Assembly: GCA_041629655.1 (NCBI GenBank)
Contig: JBFKMV010000140.1
Span: 1-13,981 of the forward strand
DNA: 13,981 bases
Direction of reading: 5' to 3'
Source: JBFKMV01 sp041629655
GTDB lineage: Bacteria; Acidobacteriota; Polarisedimenticolia; Polarisedimenticolales; Polarisedimenticolaceae
Shown: in pieces, positions 1-7,515 of the stretch
How positions within the stretch are numbered: the first letter of the stretch is position 1
How the letters are laid out: every line of letters starts with the position of its first letter
Notes under the pieces: model-generated
The model's input: the letters and a program-made list of their open reading frames with translations, nothing else
What the model was told of the DNA's origin: nothing
The model's database searches: none
Program-made: the position numbers and the translations under genes

Positions 1-1091
<1,091 letters not shown>

Positions 1092-1097
1092 GGCCGT

Positions 1098-1130
1098 AAC
1101 GGCCAGCCACGGTCGCCCCGCGCGGCCGTT
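1098..1130 (+). terminator. Weak hairpin just after groEL
   Basis: A perfect 7-bp inverted repeat (AACGGCC at 1098-1104, GGCCGTT at 1124-1130) encloses a 19-base loop. It starts seven bases past the groEL stop and is followed by only three T in a row. It may help termination or protect the mRNA 3' end upstream of the stronger hairpin at 1142, but alone it is weak. Confidence 0.3.
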
Positions 1131-1141
1131 TCACCATAGAG

Positions 1142-1182
1142 ACGCCCGGTCGGCTCCGCGCCGGCCGGGCGTTTCCGTCTTG
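1142..1182 (+). terminator. Rho-independent terminator of groEL
   Basis: A 12-bp stem (1142-1153 with 1161-1172) has one G-U pair and a 7-base loop. On the + strand it runs straight into TTTCCGTCTT, a T-rich tract. This is a good intrinsic terminator 50 bases after the groEL stop. On the - strand the downstream bases (TCTCTATGG) are less U-rich, so it may only partly stop transcripts of the small convergent gene that ends at 1202. Confidence 0.75.
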
Positions 1183-1201
1183 ACCGCGCCGTCCCCGTCG
1201 C

Positions 1202-1408
1202 TCAGCGCAGGTGCTCGCGCTCGGCCTTGGTGGTGAACCACAGGGCGTAGGCGGCGAGCCCCAGCCCCCCGACCAGGCACAGGATGCCCAGCAACAGGAT
1301 CACCGGGTCGCCGTCGTGCCGGTAGTGGTTCAGCGCCCAGCCGCCGAACAGCTCGGAGCCCACGATCGCGCAGAGGATGAACACCATGTGGAAGATCCGG
1401 AGCGACAT
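1202..1408 (-). CDS. Small two-helix membrane protein, 68 residues, function unknown
   Basis: The product has two hydrophobic stretches of transmembrane length, about residues 4-22 (FHMVFILCAIVG onward) and 35-60 (PVILLLGILCLVGGLGLAA onward). They are joined by a short polar loop (NHYRHDGD). The C-terminal tail is charged and ends TKAEREHLR. I chose the ATG at 1408 because a near-perfect ribosome site, AGGAGGTGA, lies eight bases upstream. The GTG at 1417 in the same frame overlaps that site and cannot be the start. The strong ribosome site and clean hydropathy argue that this is a real gene. It is transcribed away from the cytochrome c gene at 1679. The FH-xVFI / FGxW / LGxxxLxxG pattern recalls small membrane proteins I have seen near respiratory gene clusters, but that is memory, not proof. 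No function is assigned. Confidence 0.72.
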   Translation of the reverse strand: MSLRIFHMVFILCAIVGSELFGGWALNHYRHDGDPVILLLGILCLVGGLGLAAYALWFTTKAEREHLR

Positions 1409-1678
1409 CTCCGTCACCTCCTGTCAGGCCCGCTGCTCCACTGCCCACCCTACCCCCGATCCGGCCCCGCGGCGACGCCCGGGCGGCCGGGCTCCGGACC
1501 CGAACGATCCGAAATCGCCCGCCGGGTGAAATGCCGGGGCGCCCGGCGCAATCCAATCCGCTGAACCCCCGGGGGGACCGTACCCGAACCGGCCGACGTC
1601 GGCGGCGGATGGCGGTCCCCGGGCCACAGGGCCGGCCGGCCCGCGTCCGCGATCCCGGCCCTCGAACGGAGGTCCGCG

Positions 1679-2260
1679 ATGTCTCGACAACTGGTGATCG
1701 TCGGTCTGGTTCTCGCCACGATGCTGCTGTTCGCCGGCAGCGCGGTCGGGCGCCGCCTCGAGCGGAATGACACGCGTCCGTCGGTGGAGCTCGGCCGGCA
1801 TCTGGTGACCATCGCCGGCTGCAACGACTGTCACACGCCCTTCGTCATGGGGCCGGACGGCCCCGAGCCCGACATGACCCGCATGCTCTCGGGCCACCCC
1901 GAGCAGTTCGAGCTGCCCGAGCCGCCGCCGCTGGCGGAAGGCCCCTGGATCTGGGCCGGGGCGGCCACCAATACCGCGTACGCCGGGCCGTGGGGAATCA
2001 GCTACGCGTTCAATCTCACGCCGGACGAGGACACCGGTCTCGGCGCCTGGACCGAGGAGATGTTCGTGCAGGCGATCCGCACCGGACGGCACATGGGCCA
2101 GTCGCGGCCGATCCAGCCGCCGATGCCGTGGCCGATGTACCGCAACATGACCGACCGCGAGCTGAAGTCCGTCTACGCCTACCTGCGGACGATCCCGCCG
2201 ATCCACAACCGCGTCCCGGAGTATCGCGAGCCGGGCTCCACGAACGCCGTCGACTTCTGA
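1679..2260 (+). CDS. Membrane-anchored or secreted monoheme cytochrome c
   Basis: A c-type cytochrome of 193 residues, acting in periplasmic electron transfer. An N-terminal hydrophobic segment (residues 5-23, LVIVGLVLATMLLFAGSAV) is a signal peptide or uncleaved anchor, with no clear AXA cleavage site. The single heme site is C48-N-D-C51-H52. Later motifs are those of cytochromes c that partner dehydrogenases and oxidases: FNLTPDEDTGLGAW (111-124), FVQAIRTGRH, then PPMPWPMYRNMTDRELKSVY around 147-166. M149 or M153 is the likely second axial ligand. The final helix, VYAYLRTIPP, is typical. The ATG is preceded by GGAGG at six to seven bases. The region between CXXCH and the NLTPD motif, which includes EPPPLAEGPWIWAG, is longer than in small cytochromes c. 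The redox partner is unknown, as no dehydrogenase is adjacent. Confidence 0.9.
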   Translation: MSRQLVIVGLVLATMLLFAGSAVGRRLERNDTRPSVELGRHLVTIAGCNDCHTPFVMGPDGPEPDMTRMLSGHPEQFELPEPPPLAEGPWIWAGAATNTAYAGPWGISYAFNLTPDEDTGLGAWTEEMFVQAIRTGRHMGQSRPIQPPMPWPMYRNMTDRELKSVYAYLRTIPPIHNRVPEYREPGSTNAVDF

Positions 2261-2274
2261 GCCGTAGTATCCTG

Positions 2275-2303
2275 CCGCGGCGCCGGCCGGCCCGGCGCCG
2301 CGG
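2275..2303. repeat. Perfect 12-bp inverted repeat before the EamA transporter gene
   Basis: Arms CCGCGGCGCCGG (2275-2286) and its exact complement (2292-2303) flank a 5-base loop. The repeat lies 14 bases after the cytochrome c stop and ends nine bases before the next ATG, where a ribosome site would be expected. No T-tract follows, so it is not a standard intrinsic terminator. It could be an operator, an mRNA-stabilising hairpin or a structure that limits translation of the transporter. Confidence 0.6.
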
Positions 2304-2312
2304 ATCGCATCG

Positions 2313-3212
2313 ATGCATGAGCGCCAGGGCCACAGCGAACGTCTCCGGGCCGTCGCCGCCCTGACGCTGGTCCAGCTGTTCTTCGGCCTGCACTACTTCG
2401 CCACGAAGCTCGTGCTGGCGGAGATCGCACCGCGGGCCTGGGCCGCGTTGCGCGCCGGCGGGGCGGCCGCGGTGCTGGTCGTTGCCGCCCTCGTGCTGCG
2501 GCGGCTACCGCGTCTGGCCGGGGGCGACTACGCGCGGCTGGCGCTGTTCTCCGTGTTCGGCGTGATGCTCAACCAGCTGCTGTTCATCGAGGGCATGAGC
2601 CGCACCACGGCGACCCATGCCTCGATCCTGATCACCGGAATCCCGGTCGGCACCCTGCTGTTCGCGGTCTTGCTGGGCCGGGAGCGGCTGGCCGGCCTCA
2701 AGCTGGCCGCGCTGGCGGTCTCGACGGCGGGCGTGGTGCTGGTGGTCAGCGTCAAGACGGGCGGCGGCGCGGAGGGGGCCGGGCCGAGCCTGGCCGGAGA
2801 CCTGATGGTGTTGACCAACGCGCTGTCCTACGCGTTCTTCCTGGTGATCTCCAAGCGGTTGCTGTCCCGGGTCGAGCCGCTCCCGGCAACCGCGGTGTTG
2901 ATGACGTTCGGGGCGCTGGGCCTCCTGCTGATCGGCTCGGGCGAGCTGGCGCGGTTCGATCCGGGCGCGGTCTCGAGCGGCGTGTGGACCCTGGCCGCCT
3001 TCATCGCCGTGTTTCCCACCGCGCTGGGTTACCTGATGAACTACTACGCGCTGAAGCGTCTCAACGCGTCGGTGGTGGGCCTGTTCATCTACCTCCAGCC
3101 GCTGATCGCGAGCGCGCTGGCGATCGCCCTGCTCGGCGAACGGCTGGAGCAGCGGGCGATCCTGGGCGCCGTGCTGATCTTCACCGGCGTGCACCTGTCG
3201 CTGCGGCGGTGA
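2313..3212 (+). CDS. EamA/DMT-superfamily transporter, 10 transmembrane helices
   Basis: An inner-membrane permease of the drug/metabolite transporter superfamily, 299 residues, the usual length for a two-EamA-domain protein. About ten hydrophobic helices are visible as two tandem five-helix repeats. The first repeat spans roughly residues 10-150, with LFFGLHYFATKLVL at its start and the ASILITGIPVGTLLFAVLLGRERL family signature in helices 3-4. The second runs from GDLMVLTNALSYAFFLVISKRLL to the end, with SVVGLFIYLQPLIASALAIALLGERL as the equivalent signature. Such proteins often export amino acids, nucleotides or other metabolites; the substrate cannot be read here. The ATG at 2313 has no recognisable ribosome site and follows a strong hairpin. 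Its last 32 bases overlap the convergent M20 gene. It follows the cytochrome gene by 52 bases, but the two have no obvious functional link. Confidence 0.92.
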   Translation: MHERQGHSERLRAVAALTLVQLFFGLHYFATKLVLAEIAPRAWAALRAGGAAAVLVVAALVLRRLPRLAGGDYARLALFSVFGVMLNQLLFIEGMSRTTATHASILITGIPVGTLLFAVLLGRERLAGLKLAALAVSTAGVVLVVSVKTGGGAEGAGPSLAGDLMVLTNALSYAFFLVISKRLLSRVEPLPATAVLMTFGALGLLLIGSGELARFDPGAVSSGVWTLAAFIAVFPTALGYLMNYYALKRLNASVVGLFIYLQPLIASALAIALLGERLEQRAILGAVLIFTGVHLSLRR

Positions 3213-4392
3213 GGTCCGGGGACAGCGCCAGCCGGGTCAGCAGCGCCGCCCCCAGCGGCAACGCCGACTCGTCGATGTCGAACCGCGGCGAGTGGTGGGG
3301 CGCCGTGATCCCGCGGGCCGCGTTCCCCGCCCCGACGAACGCGAACGCACCCGGGCGCTCGCGCAGGAAGTACGCGAAGTCTTCCGCGCCGGCCATCGGC
3401 GGCGGCTCGTGGACGTGCTCGGCGCCGAACACCTCGCGCGCCGCGGCCCGCAGCAACTCCACCGACTCCGGGTCGTTGACCAGCGCCGGGTAACCCTTGC
3501 GCAGCTCGAACTCAGACCGGCAGCCCGCCGCCCGGGCCACGCCGTCGAAGACCTCGGGTACGCGCCGGCGCAGCGTCTCCCGCACCGTCTCGTCGAACGA
3601 ACGCAGCGTCCCCTCGAGCGTCACCCGCTCCGGGATGATGTTCGGCGCGTCACCGGCGTGGATCGAGCCCACGCTGACCACCGCGGGCTGGATCGGATCG
3701 ACCGAGCGCGAGACGATCGACTGCAGCGCCGTGACCGCCTGCGCCGCGGCCACGATCGGGTCGAGCGCCTGGTGCGGCAACGCCCCGTGGCCCCCGCGGC
3801 CGACCACGTGCGCGGTGAACTCGTCCTGCGCGGCCATCGCCGGCCCCGGCCGCACCTCGAGCGTTCCGGCCGGACTGGTGGACCACAGGTGCACCGCGAA
3901 CACCCGGCCGATTTCGACCAGCTCCAGCACGCCGTCCGCGATCATCTCGCGGGCGCCGCCCGGTCCTTCCTCGGCGGGCTGGAAGCACAGCACCACGTCG
4001 CGCGTCAGCGCGGCGCGTCGCTCGGCGAGCAACGTCGCGGCCCCGAGCAGCATCGCGGTGTGCCCGTCGTGGCCGCAGGCGTGCATCCGGCCGGCGTGCT
4101 TCGACCCGTACTCCCGCCCCTCGACCTCCTGCAGCGGCAGCGCGTCCATGTCCGCTCGCAGCAGCACGCCGGGACCGCGCCGGTCGGCGGCGCGCAGGAT
4201 CCCGACGACGCCGCTGCGACCGATCCCGGTCCGCACCTCGTGCAGCCCCAGCTCGCGCAACCGCTGCTCCACGAACCCGGCGGTGCGGGGCAGATCGAAG
4301 CCCAGCTCCGGGTGCTGGTGCAGATCGCGGCGCCAGGCCACGAGCTGCGGCGTCAGTCGCTCGGTCGCCTCGCGTAACCCGCCCTCGCTCAT
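3181..4392 (-). CDS. M20D-family metallo-amidohydrolase (hippurate/N-acyl amino acid hydrolase type)
   Basis: A predicted cytoplasmic di-metal hydrolase of 403 residues that removes the acyl group from N-acyl amino acids or related amides (AmaA/HipO/IAA-amino acid hydrolase type). Family landmarks appear in order: WRRDLHQHPELGF (20-32), LLRADMDALPLQE (77-89), MHACGHDGHTAMLLG with metal ligands C106 and H108 (103-117), FQPAEEGPGGAREM with E141/E142 (137-150), AVHLW with H168, the dimerisation insert from about 190 to 300, AGAEDFAYF (334-342), and PHHSPRFDIDE with H366/H367 near the end. All expected metal ligands are present. The ATG at 4392 has AAGGAAG about eight bases upstream. The C-terminal 10 codons overlap the end of the transporter gene and fall beyond the conserved core. 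The exact substrate is uncertain. Confidence 0.93.
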   Translation of the reverse strand: MSEGGLREATERLTPQLVAWRRDLHQHPELGFDLPRTAGFVEQRLRELGLHEVRTGIGRSGVVGILRAADRRGPGVLLRADMDALPLQEVEGREYGSKHAGRMHACGHDGHTAMLLGAATLLAERRAALTRDVVLCFQPAEEGPGGAREMIADGVLELVEIGRVFAVHLWSTSPAGTLEVRPGPAMAAQDEFTAHVVGRGGHGALPHQALDPIVAAAQAVTALQSIVSRSVDPIQPAVVSVGSIHAGDAPNIIPERVTLEGTLRSFDETVRETLRRRVPEVFDGVARAAGCRSEFELRKGYPALVNDPESVELLRAAAREVFGAEHVHEPPPMAGAEDFAYFLRERPGAFAFVGAGNAARGITAPHHSPRFDIDESALPLGAALLTRLALSPDLTAAATGARR

Positions 4393-4418
4393 GTTCGGCT
4401 TCCTTTCGTCGAGCGGTC

Positions 4419-4447
4419 ATTCTCCGTCGGCGCGCGGTCGAAGGCAA
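4419..4447 (-). promoter_or_regulatory. Possible sigma70 promoter for the M20 amidohydrolase
   Basis: Read on the - strand, TTGCCT (4442-4447) and GAGAAT (4419-4424) are separated by exactly 17 bases. Each matches the -35 and -10 consensus at four of six positions. Transcription would start near 4412, about 20 bases before the ATG. It is called by eye only. Confidence 0.35.
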
Positions 4448-4459
4448 GCTCCGCCGCGG

Positions 4460-4489
4460 CTGGCAGCGGCCCGCGGCCCGGGCTACACT
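4460..4489 (+). promoter_or_regulatory. Possible sigma70 promoter for mqnD-ygfZ
   Basis: CTGGCA (4460-4465, four of six matches to the -35) and TACACT (4484-4489) are separated by 18 bases. Transcription would start about 25 bases before the TTG start codon. It stands back to back with the candidate - strand promoter, so the 129-bp gap at 4393-4521 appears to be a divergent promoter region. Confidence 0.4.
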
Positions 4490-4521
4490 CCGGGTCCCAC
4501 GACCACCCGGGAGACGCGACC

Positions 4522-5400
4522 TTGAGCGAGCATTCCACCCCGGCGCGGGTTCGCGTCGGCCACAGCCCCGATCCGGACGACGCTTTCATGTTCTACGGGA
4601 TCGCCGCGGGCAAGGTCGACACGGCCGGCTTCGCCATCGACCAGGTGCTGGAGGACATCGAGAGCCTCAACCGGCGCGCGCTGGCGGGCGAGCTGGAGGT
4701 GAGCGCCGTCAGCATCCACGCCTTCGCCCACCTGGCCGACCGCTACGCGCTGATGCCCTGCGGCGCCAGCATGGGCGACGGGTACGGACCGCTGGTCGTC
4801 GCGCGCGAGCCGCTCGACCCGGCGCAGCTCGCCGAGCGGACGATCGCGGTCCCGGGCACGATGACCTCGGCGTTTCTGGCGCTGCGGCTGTACCTCGGAC
4901 GCGACTACCGCCACGAGGTCGTCCCGTTCGACCGCATCCTCGACGTCGTCCGCGAGGGCGGCGCCGACGCGGGGTTGGTGATCCACGAGGGCCAGCTGAC
5001 CTACGGTCGCGAGGGGCTGCACCGGATCGTGGACCTGGGCGTGTGGTGGGCCGAGCGGACCGGCGGCCTGCCGCTGCCGCTGGGGGGCAACGTGGTGCGC
5101 AAGGACCTCGGCGGACCCACGATGTCGGCGCTGACGCGGGTGCTGCGCGACAGCATCGACTACGGGCTCGACCACCGCGCCGAGGCGCTCGAATACGCGC
5201 TCGACTTCGGCCGCGGGCTCGACGGTGCGCTGGCCGACCGCTTCGTGGGGATGTACGTCAACGACCTGACCCGCGACTACGGGGAGCGGGGCCGCCGCGC
5301 GATCACCCGGTTCCTCGAAGAGGGCATCGAGGCCGGCGTGGTGCCGCGCATCGGCGCCGTCGAGTTCGTCGACGGCCCGGACCTGGCCCTGTCGGAATGA
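4522..5400 (+). CDS. mqnD: MqnD-like 1,4-dihydroxy-6-naphthoate synthase (futalosine menaquinone pathway)
   Basis: A predicted enzyme of menaquinone synthesis through futalosine. MqnD converts cyclic dehypoxanthine futalosine to 1,4-dihydroxy-6-naphthoate, using a periplasmic-binding-protein fold in the cytoplasm. The 292 residues open with VGHSPDPDDAFMFYG (12-26), the family's N-terminal signature. LEDIESLN (43-50) and GDGYGPLVVARE (85-96) follow. DAGLVIHEGQLTYG (149-162) contains H155, which I infer to be the catalytic histidine by position. The start is a TTG, with GGGAG eight bases upstream; no nearer ATG fits. Related SBP-type proteins are sometimes annotated only as MqnA/MqnD/SBP family, so the exact step carries some doubt. 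No other mqn gene is in the window. Its stop codon overlaps the ygfZ start. Confidence 0.83.
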   Translation: MSEHSTPARVRVGHSPDPDDAFMFYGIAAGKVDTAGFAIDQVLEDIESLNRRALAGELEVSAVSIHAFAHLADRYALMPCGASMGDGYGPLVVAREPLDPAQLAERTIAVPGTMTSAFLALRLYLGRDYRHEVVPFDRILDVVREGGADAGLVIHEGQLTYGREGLHRIVDLGVWWAERTGGLPLPLGGNVVRKDLGGPTMSALTRVLRDSIDYGLDHRAEALEYALDFGRGLDGALADRFVGMYVNDLTRDYGERGRRAITRFLEEGIEAGVVPRIGAVEFVDGPDLALSE

Positions 5401-6470
5401 ACCCGGAGCTGCGAGCGCGACTGCTCGCGTCCGGCGCCGTGCTGGACCCGGCAGGGGCGCGGCCGCTCCACTTCGGCGACGCCGCGCGTGAGCTCGACGC
5501 CGCCGAGCGCGACTGCGTGCTCGTCGACCGCTCCGACCTCGGCCGGGTGCTCGGACGCGGTCCCGATCTGCTGGATCTGCTGCATCGGCTGAGCACCAAG
5601 GCCGTCGCCGGCCTCCCCCCCGGCGAGGGCCGCGCCACCGTGCTGACCTCGAACAAGGGCCGCATCGTCGAGCGCCTGCTGGTGCACCACCTCGGCGAGC
5701 CCGGCGTGCTGCTGGTGACCGGACCCGGCAACGCCGGGCGCGCGATGGCGCACCTCGGGCGCTACACCTTCGCCGAACGGACCGGGCTCGAGGACGCGAC
5801 GGAGGCCTGGTGCCAGCTCGCGTGGCTCGGGCCGCGCACGCCCGCGGCGCTCGAGGCCGCGTCCTTGCCCGTACCCGCGCCCGGCGCGGCGCTGCGGGTC
5901 GAGCTCGCGGGCGACGAGGCGTTCCTGCTGGGGCAGAACGGCTTCGCGCTCGACGGCGCGGGGCTGGTCGCGCCGGTCGCGGCCGCGGGCCGGCTGTGGA
6001 CCCGGCTGTCCGGGGCGGTCGCCGCGGCGGGAGGGCGACCGGCGGGCGACCTGGCGGTCGAAGCCTGGCGCGTGCTGCGCGGCCTGCCGACCGGCGGGCA
6101 CGAGCTGACCGAGGGACACAACCCGCTCGAGGCGGGGCTCTGGGACGCCGTCGACTTCGACAAGGGGTGCTACGTCGGCCAGGAGGTCGTCGCCCGGCTG
6201 AACACCTACGACAAGGTCGCGCGGTCGATCCGCGGCTTCGTGCTGCCCGCAGGCGCTCCCGTCCCCGCGCCGGGAACGGCGGTGCTGTCCGGCACGCGGC
6301 AGGTCGGCGAGGTCACGAGCGCGCTGGTGCCGCCCGGCCGCCGCAGCGTGGTCGTGCTCGCGTTCGTGAAGCGCGGTTTCGACGAGGTCGGCACGGAGCT
6401 GCGGATCGGCCCGGACGAGCCTGCCCTGCTGTCGGCGCTCGTCGCCCCGCCGTTCGGCGAGGTGCCGTAG
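5397..6470 (+). CDS. ygfZ: YgfZ/GcvT-domain folate-binding protein, Fe-S cluster maintenance
   Basis: A tetrahydrofolate-binding relative of the glycine-cleavage T protein. In E. coli, YgfZ supports Fe-S enzymes such as MiaB. The 357-residue product carries the diagnostic motif KGCYVGQE at 256-263 with C258, preceded by HNPLEAGLWDAVDFD. This separates YgfZ from true GcvT aminomethyltransferases. The N-terminal half has the GcvT-like elements DRSDLGRVLGRGPDLLDLLHR and TVLTSNKGRIVERLLVHH. A C-terminal beta-barrel-like part (280-350) ends the protein. I chose the ATG at 5397 because it overlaps the mqnD stop as ATGA, the classic arrangement for translational coupling. A longer open frame upstream is only a shadow within mqnD. 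The 3' end is three bases from the convergent deacetylase gene, with no terminator between them. Confidence 0.9.
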   Translation: MNPELRARLLASGAVLDPAGARPLHFGDAARELDAAERDCVLVDRSDLGRVLGRGPDLLDLLHRLSTKAVAGLPPGEGRATVLTSNKGRIVERLLVHHLGEPGVLLVTGPGNAGRAMAHLGRYTFAERTGLEDATEAWCQLAWLGPRTPAALEAASLPVPAPGAALRVELAGDEAFLLGQNGFALDGAGLVAPVAAAGRLWTRLSGAVAAAGGRPAGDLAVEAWRVLRGLPTGGHELTEGHNPLEAGLWDAVDFDKGCYVGQEVVARLNTYDKVARSIRGFVLPAGAPVPAPGTAVLSGTRQVGEVTSALVPPGRRSVVVLAFVKRGFDEVGTELRIGPDEPALLSALVAPPFGEVP

Positions 6471-6473
6471 CGC

Positions 6474-7421
6474 TCAGCGGTCCTCCAGCAGCGCCTCGAG
6501 ATGCAGCGCGGCCGAGTCCGCGAGCGCCTCGAGGTCGTACCCGCCCTCGAGCACCGACACCAGCCGCCCCCCCGCGACCTCGTCGGCCAGGTCGCGCACC
6601 AGGCGCGTGGCCTCGCCGAAGGCTTCCGTGCTCACCTCCAGGTTGGCCAGCGGGTCGCGCGCGTGCGCATCGAACCCGGCCGAGACGATGATCAGCTGCG
6701 GAGCGAACTCTCGCGCCGCGGGCACCAGCGCCTCGCGCAGGGCGCCCAAGAACTCCTCGTCGCCCGCGCCGGGCGCCAGCGGGCGGTTGAGCGTCGTGCC
6801 GCGCCCCCTGCCCCGGCCGGTCTCGCTGGCCGCCCCGGTGCCCGGGTACAGCGGGTGCTGGTGGCACGAGAAGTAGAAGACGTCCGGGTCCTCCTCGAAG
6901 ATGTGCTGGGTGCCGTTGCCGTGGTGCACGTCCCAGTCCAGGATCAGCACGCGCTCGAGACCCTCGGTGGCGCGCAGCTCCGCCGCCGCGACCGCGACGT
7001 TGTTGAACAGGCAGAACCCCATCGCCAGGTCGCGCTCGGCGTGGTGTCCGGGCGGCCGCACGGCGGCGAAACCGCGGGCCAGCCGTCCCCGGGCGACCTC
7101 GCGGCACAGCGCGGTCACCGAGCCCGCGGCCAGTCGCGCGATCCGTGCGCTCTCCGGGCCGATCGCGGTGTCCATCGAGTCGATCACCGTCCGGCCCGAC
7201 GCGCAGGCCTCCTCGACGCGGCGGACGTGCTCGGGGTCGTGGACCCGCGCGAGCATCGTGTCGTCGGCGGCCACCGGCTCCAGGGCGCGGCAGCGTCCCG
7301 CCAGCCGCGGACCGCCCAGCGCCTCGCGAAGCCGGGCCAGCCGGGCGGGCCGCTCCGGATGGCCCGGACCCGTGTCGTGCCGCTCGAACGCCGGGTCCAG
7401 GACCAGGCCCACCTCGCTCAC
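6474..7421 (-). CDS. Histone-deacetylase-family protein (zinc amidohydrolase, class II-like)
   Basis: A bacterial member of the arginase/deacetylase superfamily, 315 residues, normal length for AcuC/acetylpolyamine-amidohydrolase relatives. It removes acetyl or similar groups from lysine side chains or polyamines. Active-site motifs are complete: HPERPARL (21-28), VRPPGHHAE with H126/H127 (121-129), MGFCLFNNVAVAA (134-146), LDWDVHHGNGTQ with zinc ligands D164 and H166 (161-172), YPGTG (192-196), SAGFDAHARDPLA with zinc ligand D251 (247-259), and LEGGYDLEAL with catalytic Y295 (291-300). The GTG at 7421 is the start: AAGGAGG lies six bases ahead, and conserved sequence begins at residue 5. The frame stays open to 7931, but that stretch is low-complexity shadow of the rhomboid gene. 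The gene is single, divergent from the rhomboid and convergent with ygfZ. The in vivo substrate is unknown. Confidence 0.93.
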   Translation of the reverse strand: MSEVGLVLDPAFERHDTGPGHPERPARLARLREALGGPRLAGRCRALEPVAADDTMLARVHDPEHVRRVEEACASGRTVIDSMDTAIGPESARIARLAAGSVTALCREVARGRLARGFAAVRPPGHHAERDLAMGFCLFNNVAVAAAELRATEGLERVLILDWDVHHGNGTQHIFEEDPDVFYFSCHQHPLYPGTGAASETGRGRGRGTTLNRPLAPGAGDEEFLGALREALVPAAREFAPQLIIVSAGFDAHARDPLANLEVSTEAFGEATRLVRDLADEVAGGRLVSVLEGGYDLEALADSAALHLEALLEDR

Positions 7422-7459
7422 GGGACTCCTCCTTCCCGCGCCGGCCACCGACGCGAGGC

Positions 7460-7470
7460 GGTATTGTACC
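7460..7470. promoter_or_regulatory. Symmetric -10-like element in a divergent promoter region
   Basis: GGTA-TTG-TACC is an inverted repeat and the only AT-rich spot in the 94-bp gap between the deacetylase and rhomboid genes. On the - strand it reads TACAAT (7463-7468), five of six matches to the -10 consensus, about 40 bases before the deacetylase GTG. On the + strand it reads TATTGT (7462-7467). No good -35 is seen on either side. It could serve both genes or be a small operator. Confidence 0.4.
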
Positions 7471-7515
7471 CGCGCCGCCGCGCGCTTCCGCCGCGCTTCG
7501 CGTACCCTGTCACCG

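Noticed and set aside
1629..1642. 14-bp perfect GC-only palindrome (GGGCC GGCC GGCCC) upstream of the cytochrome c gene
   Set aside because: GC-only palindromes arise often by chance in this composition. It has no loop, no T-tract and no placement relative to a visible promoter. The whole 1409-1678 gap otherwise shows only the two ribosome sites.
4461..4476. TGGCAG resembling a sigma54 -24 element before mqnD
   Set aside because: No TTGC lies at the required -12 distance; the spacing fits a sigma70-type -35 with TACACT better.
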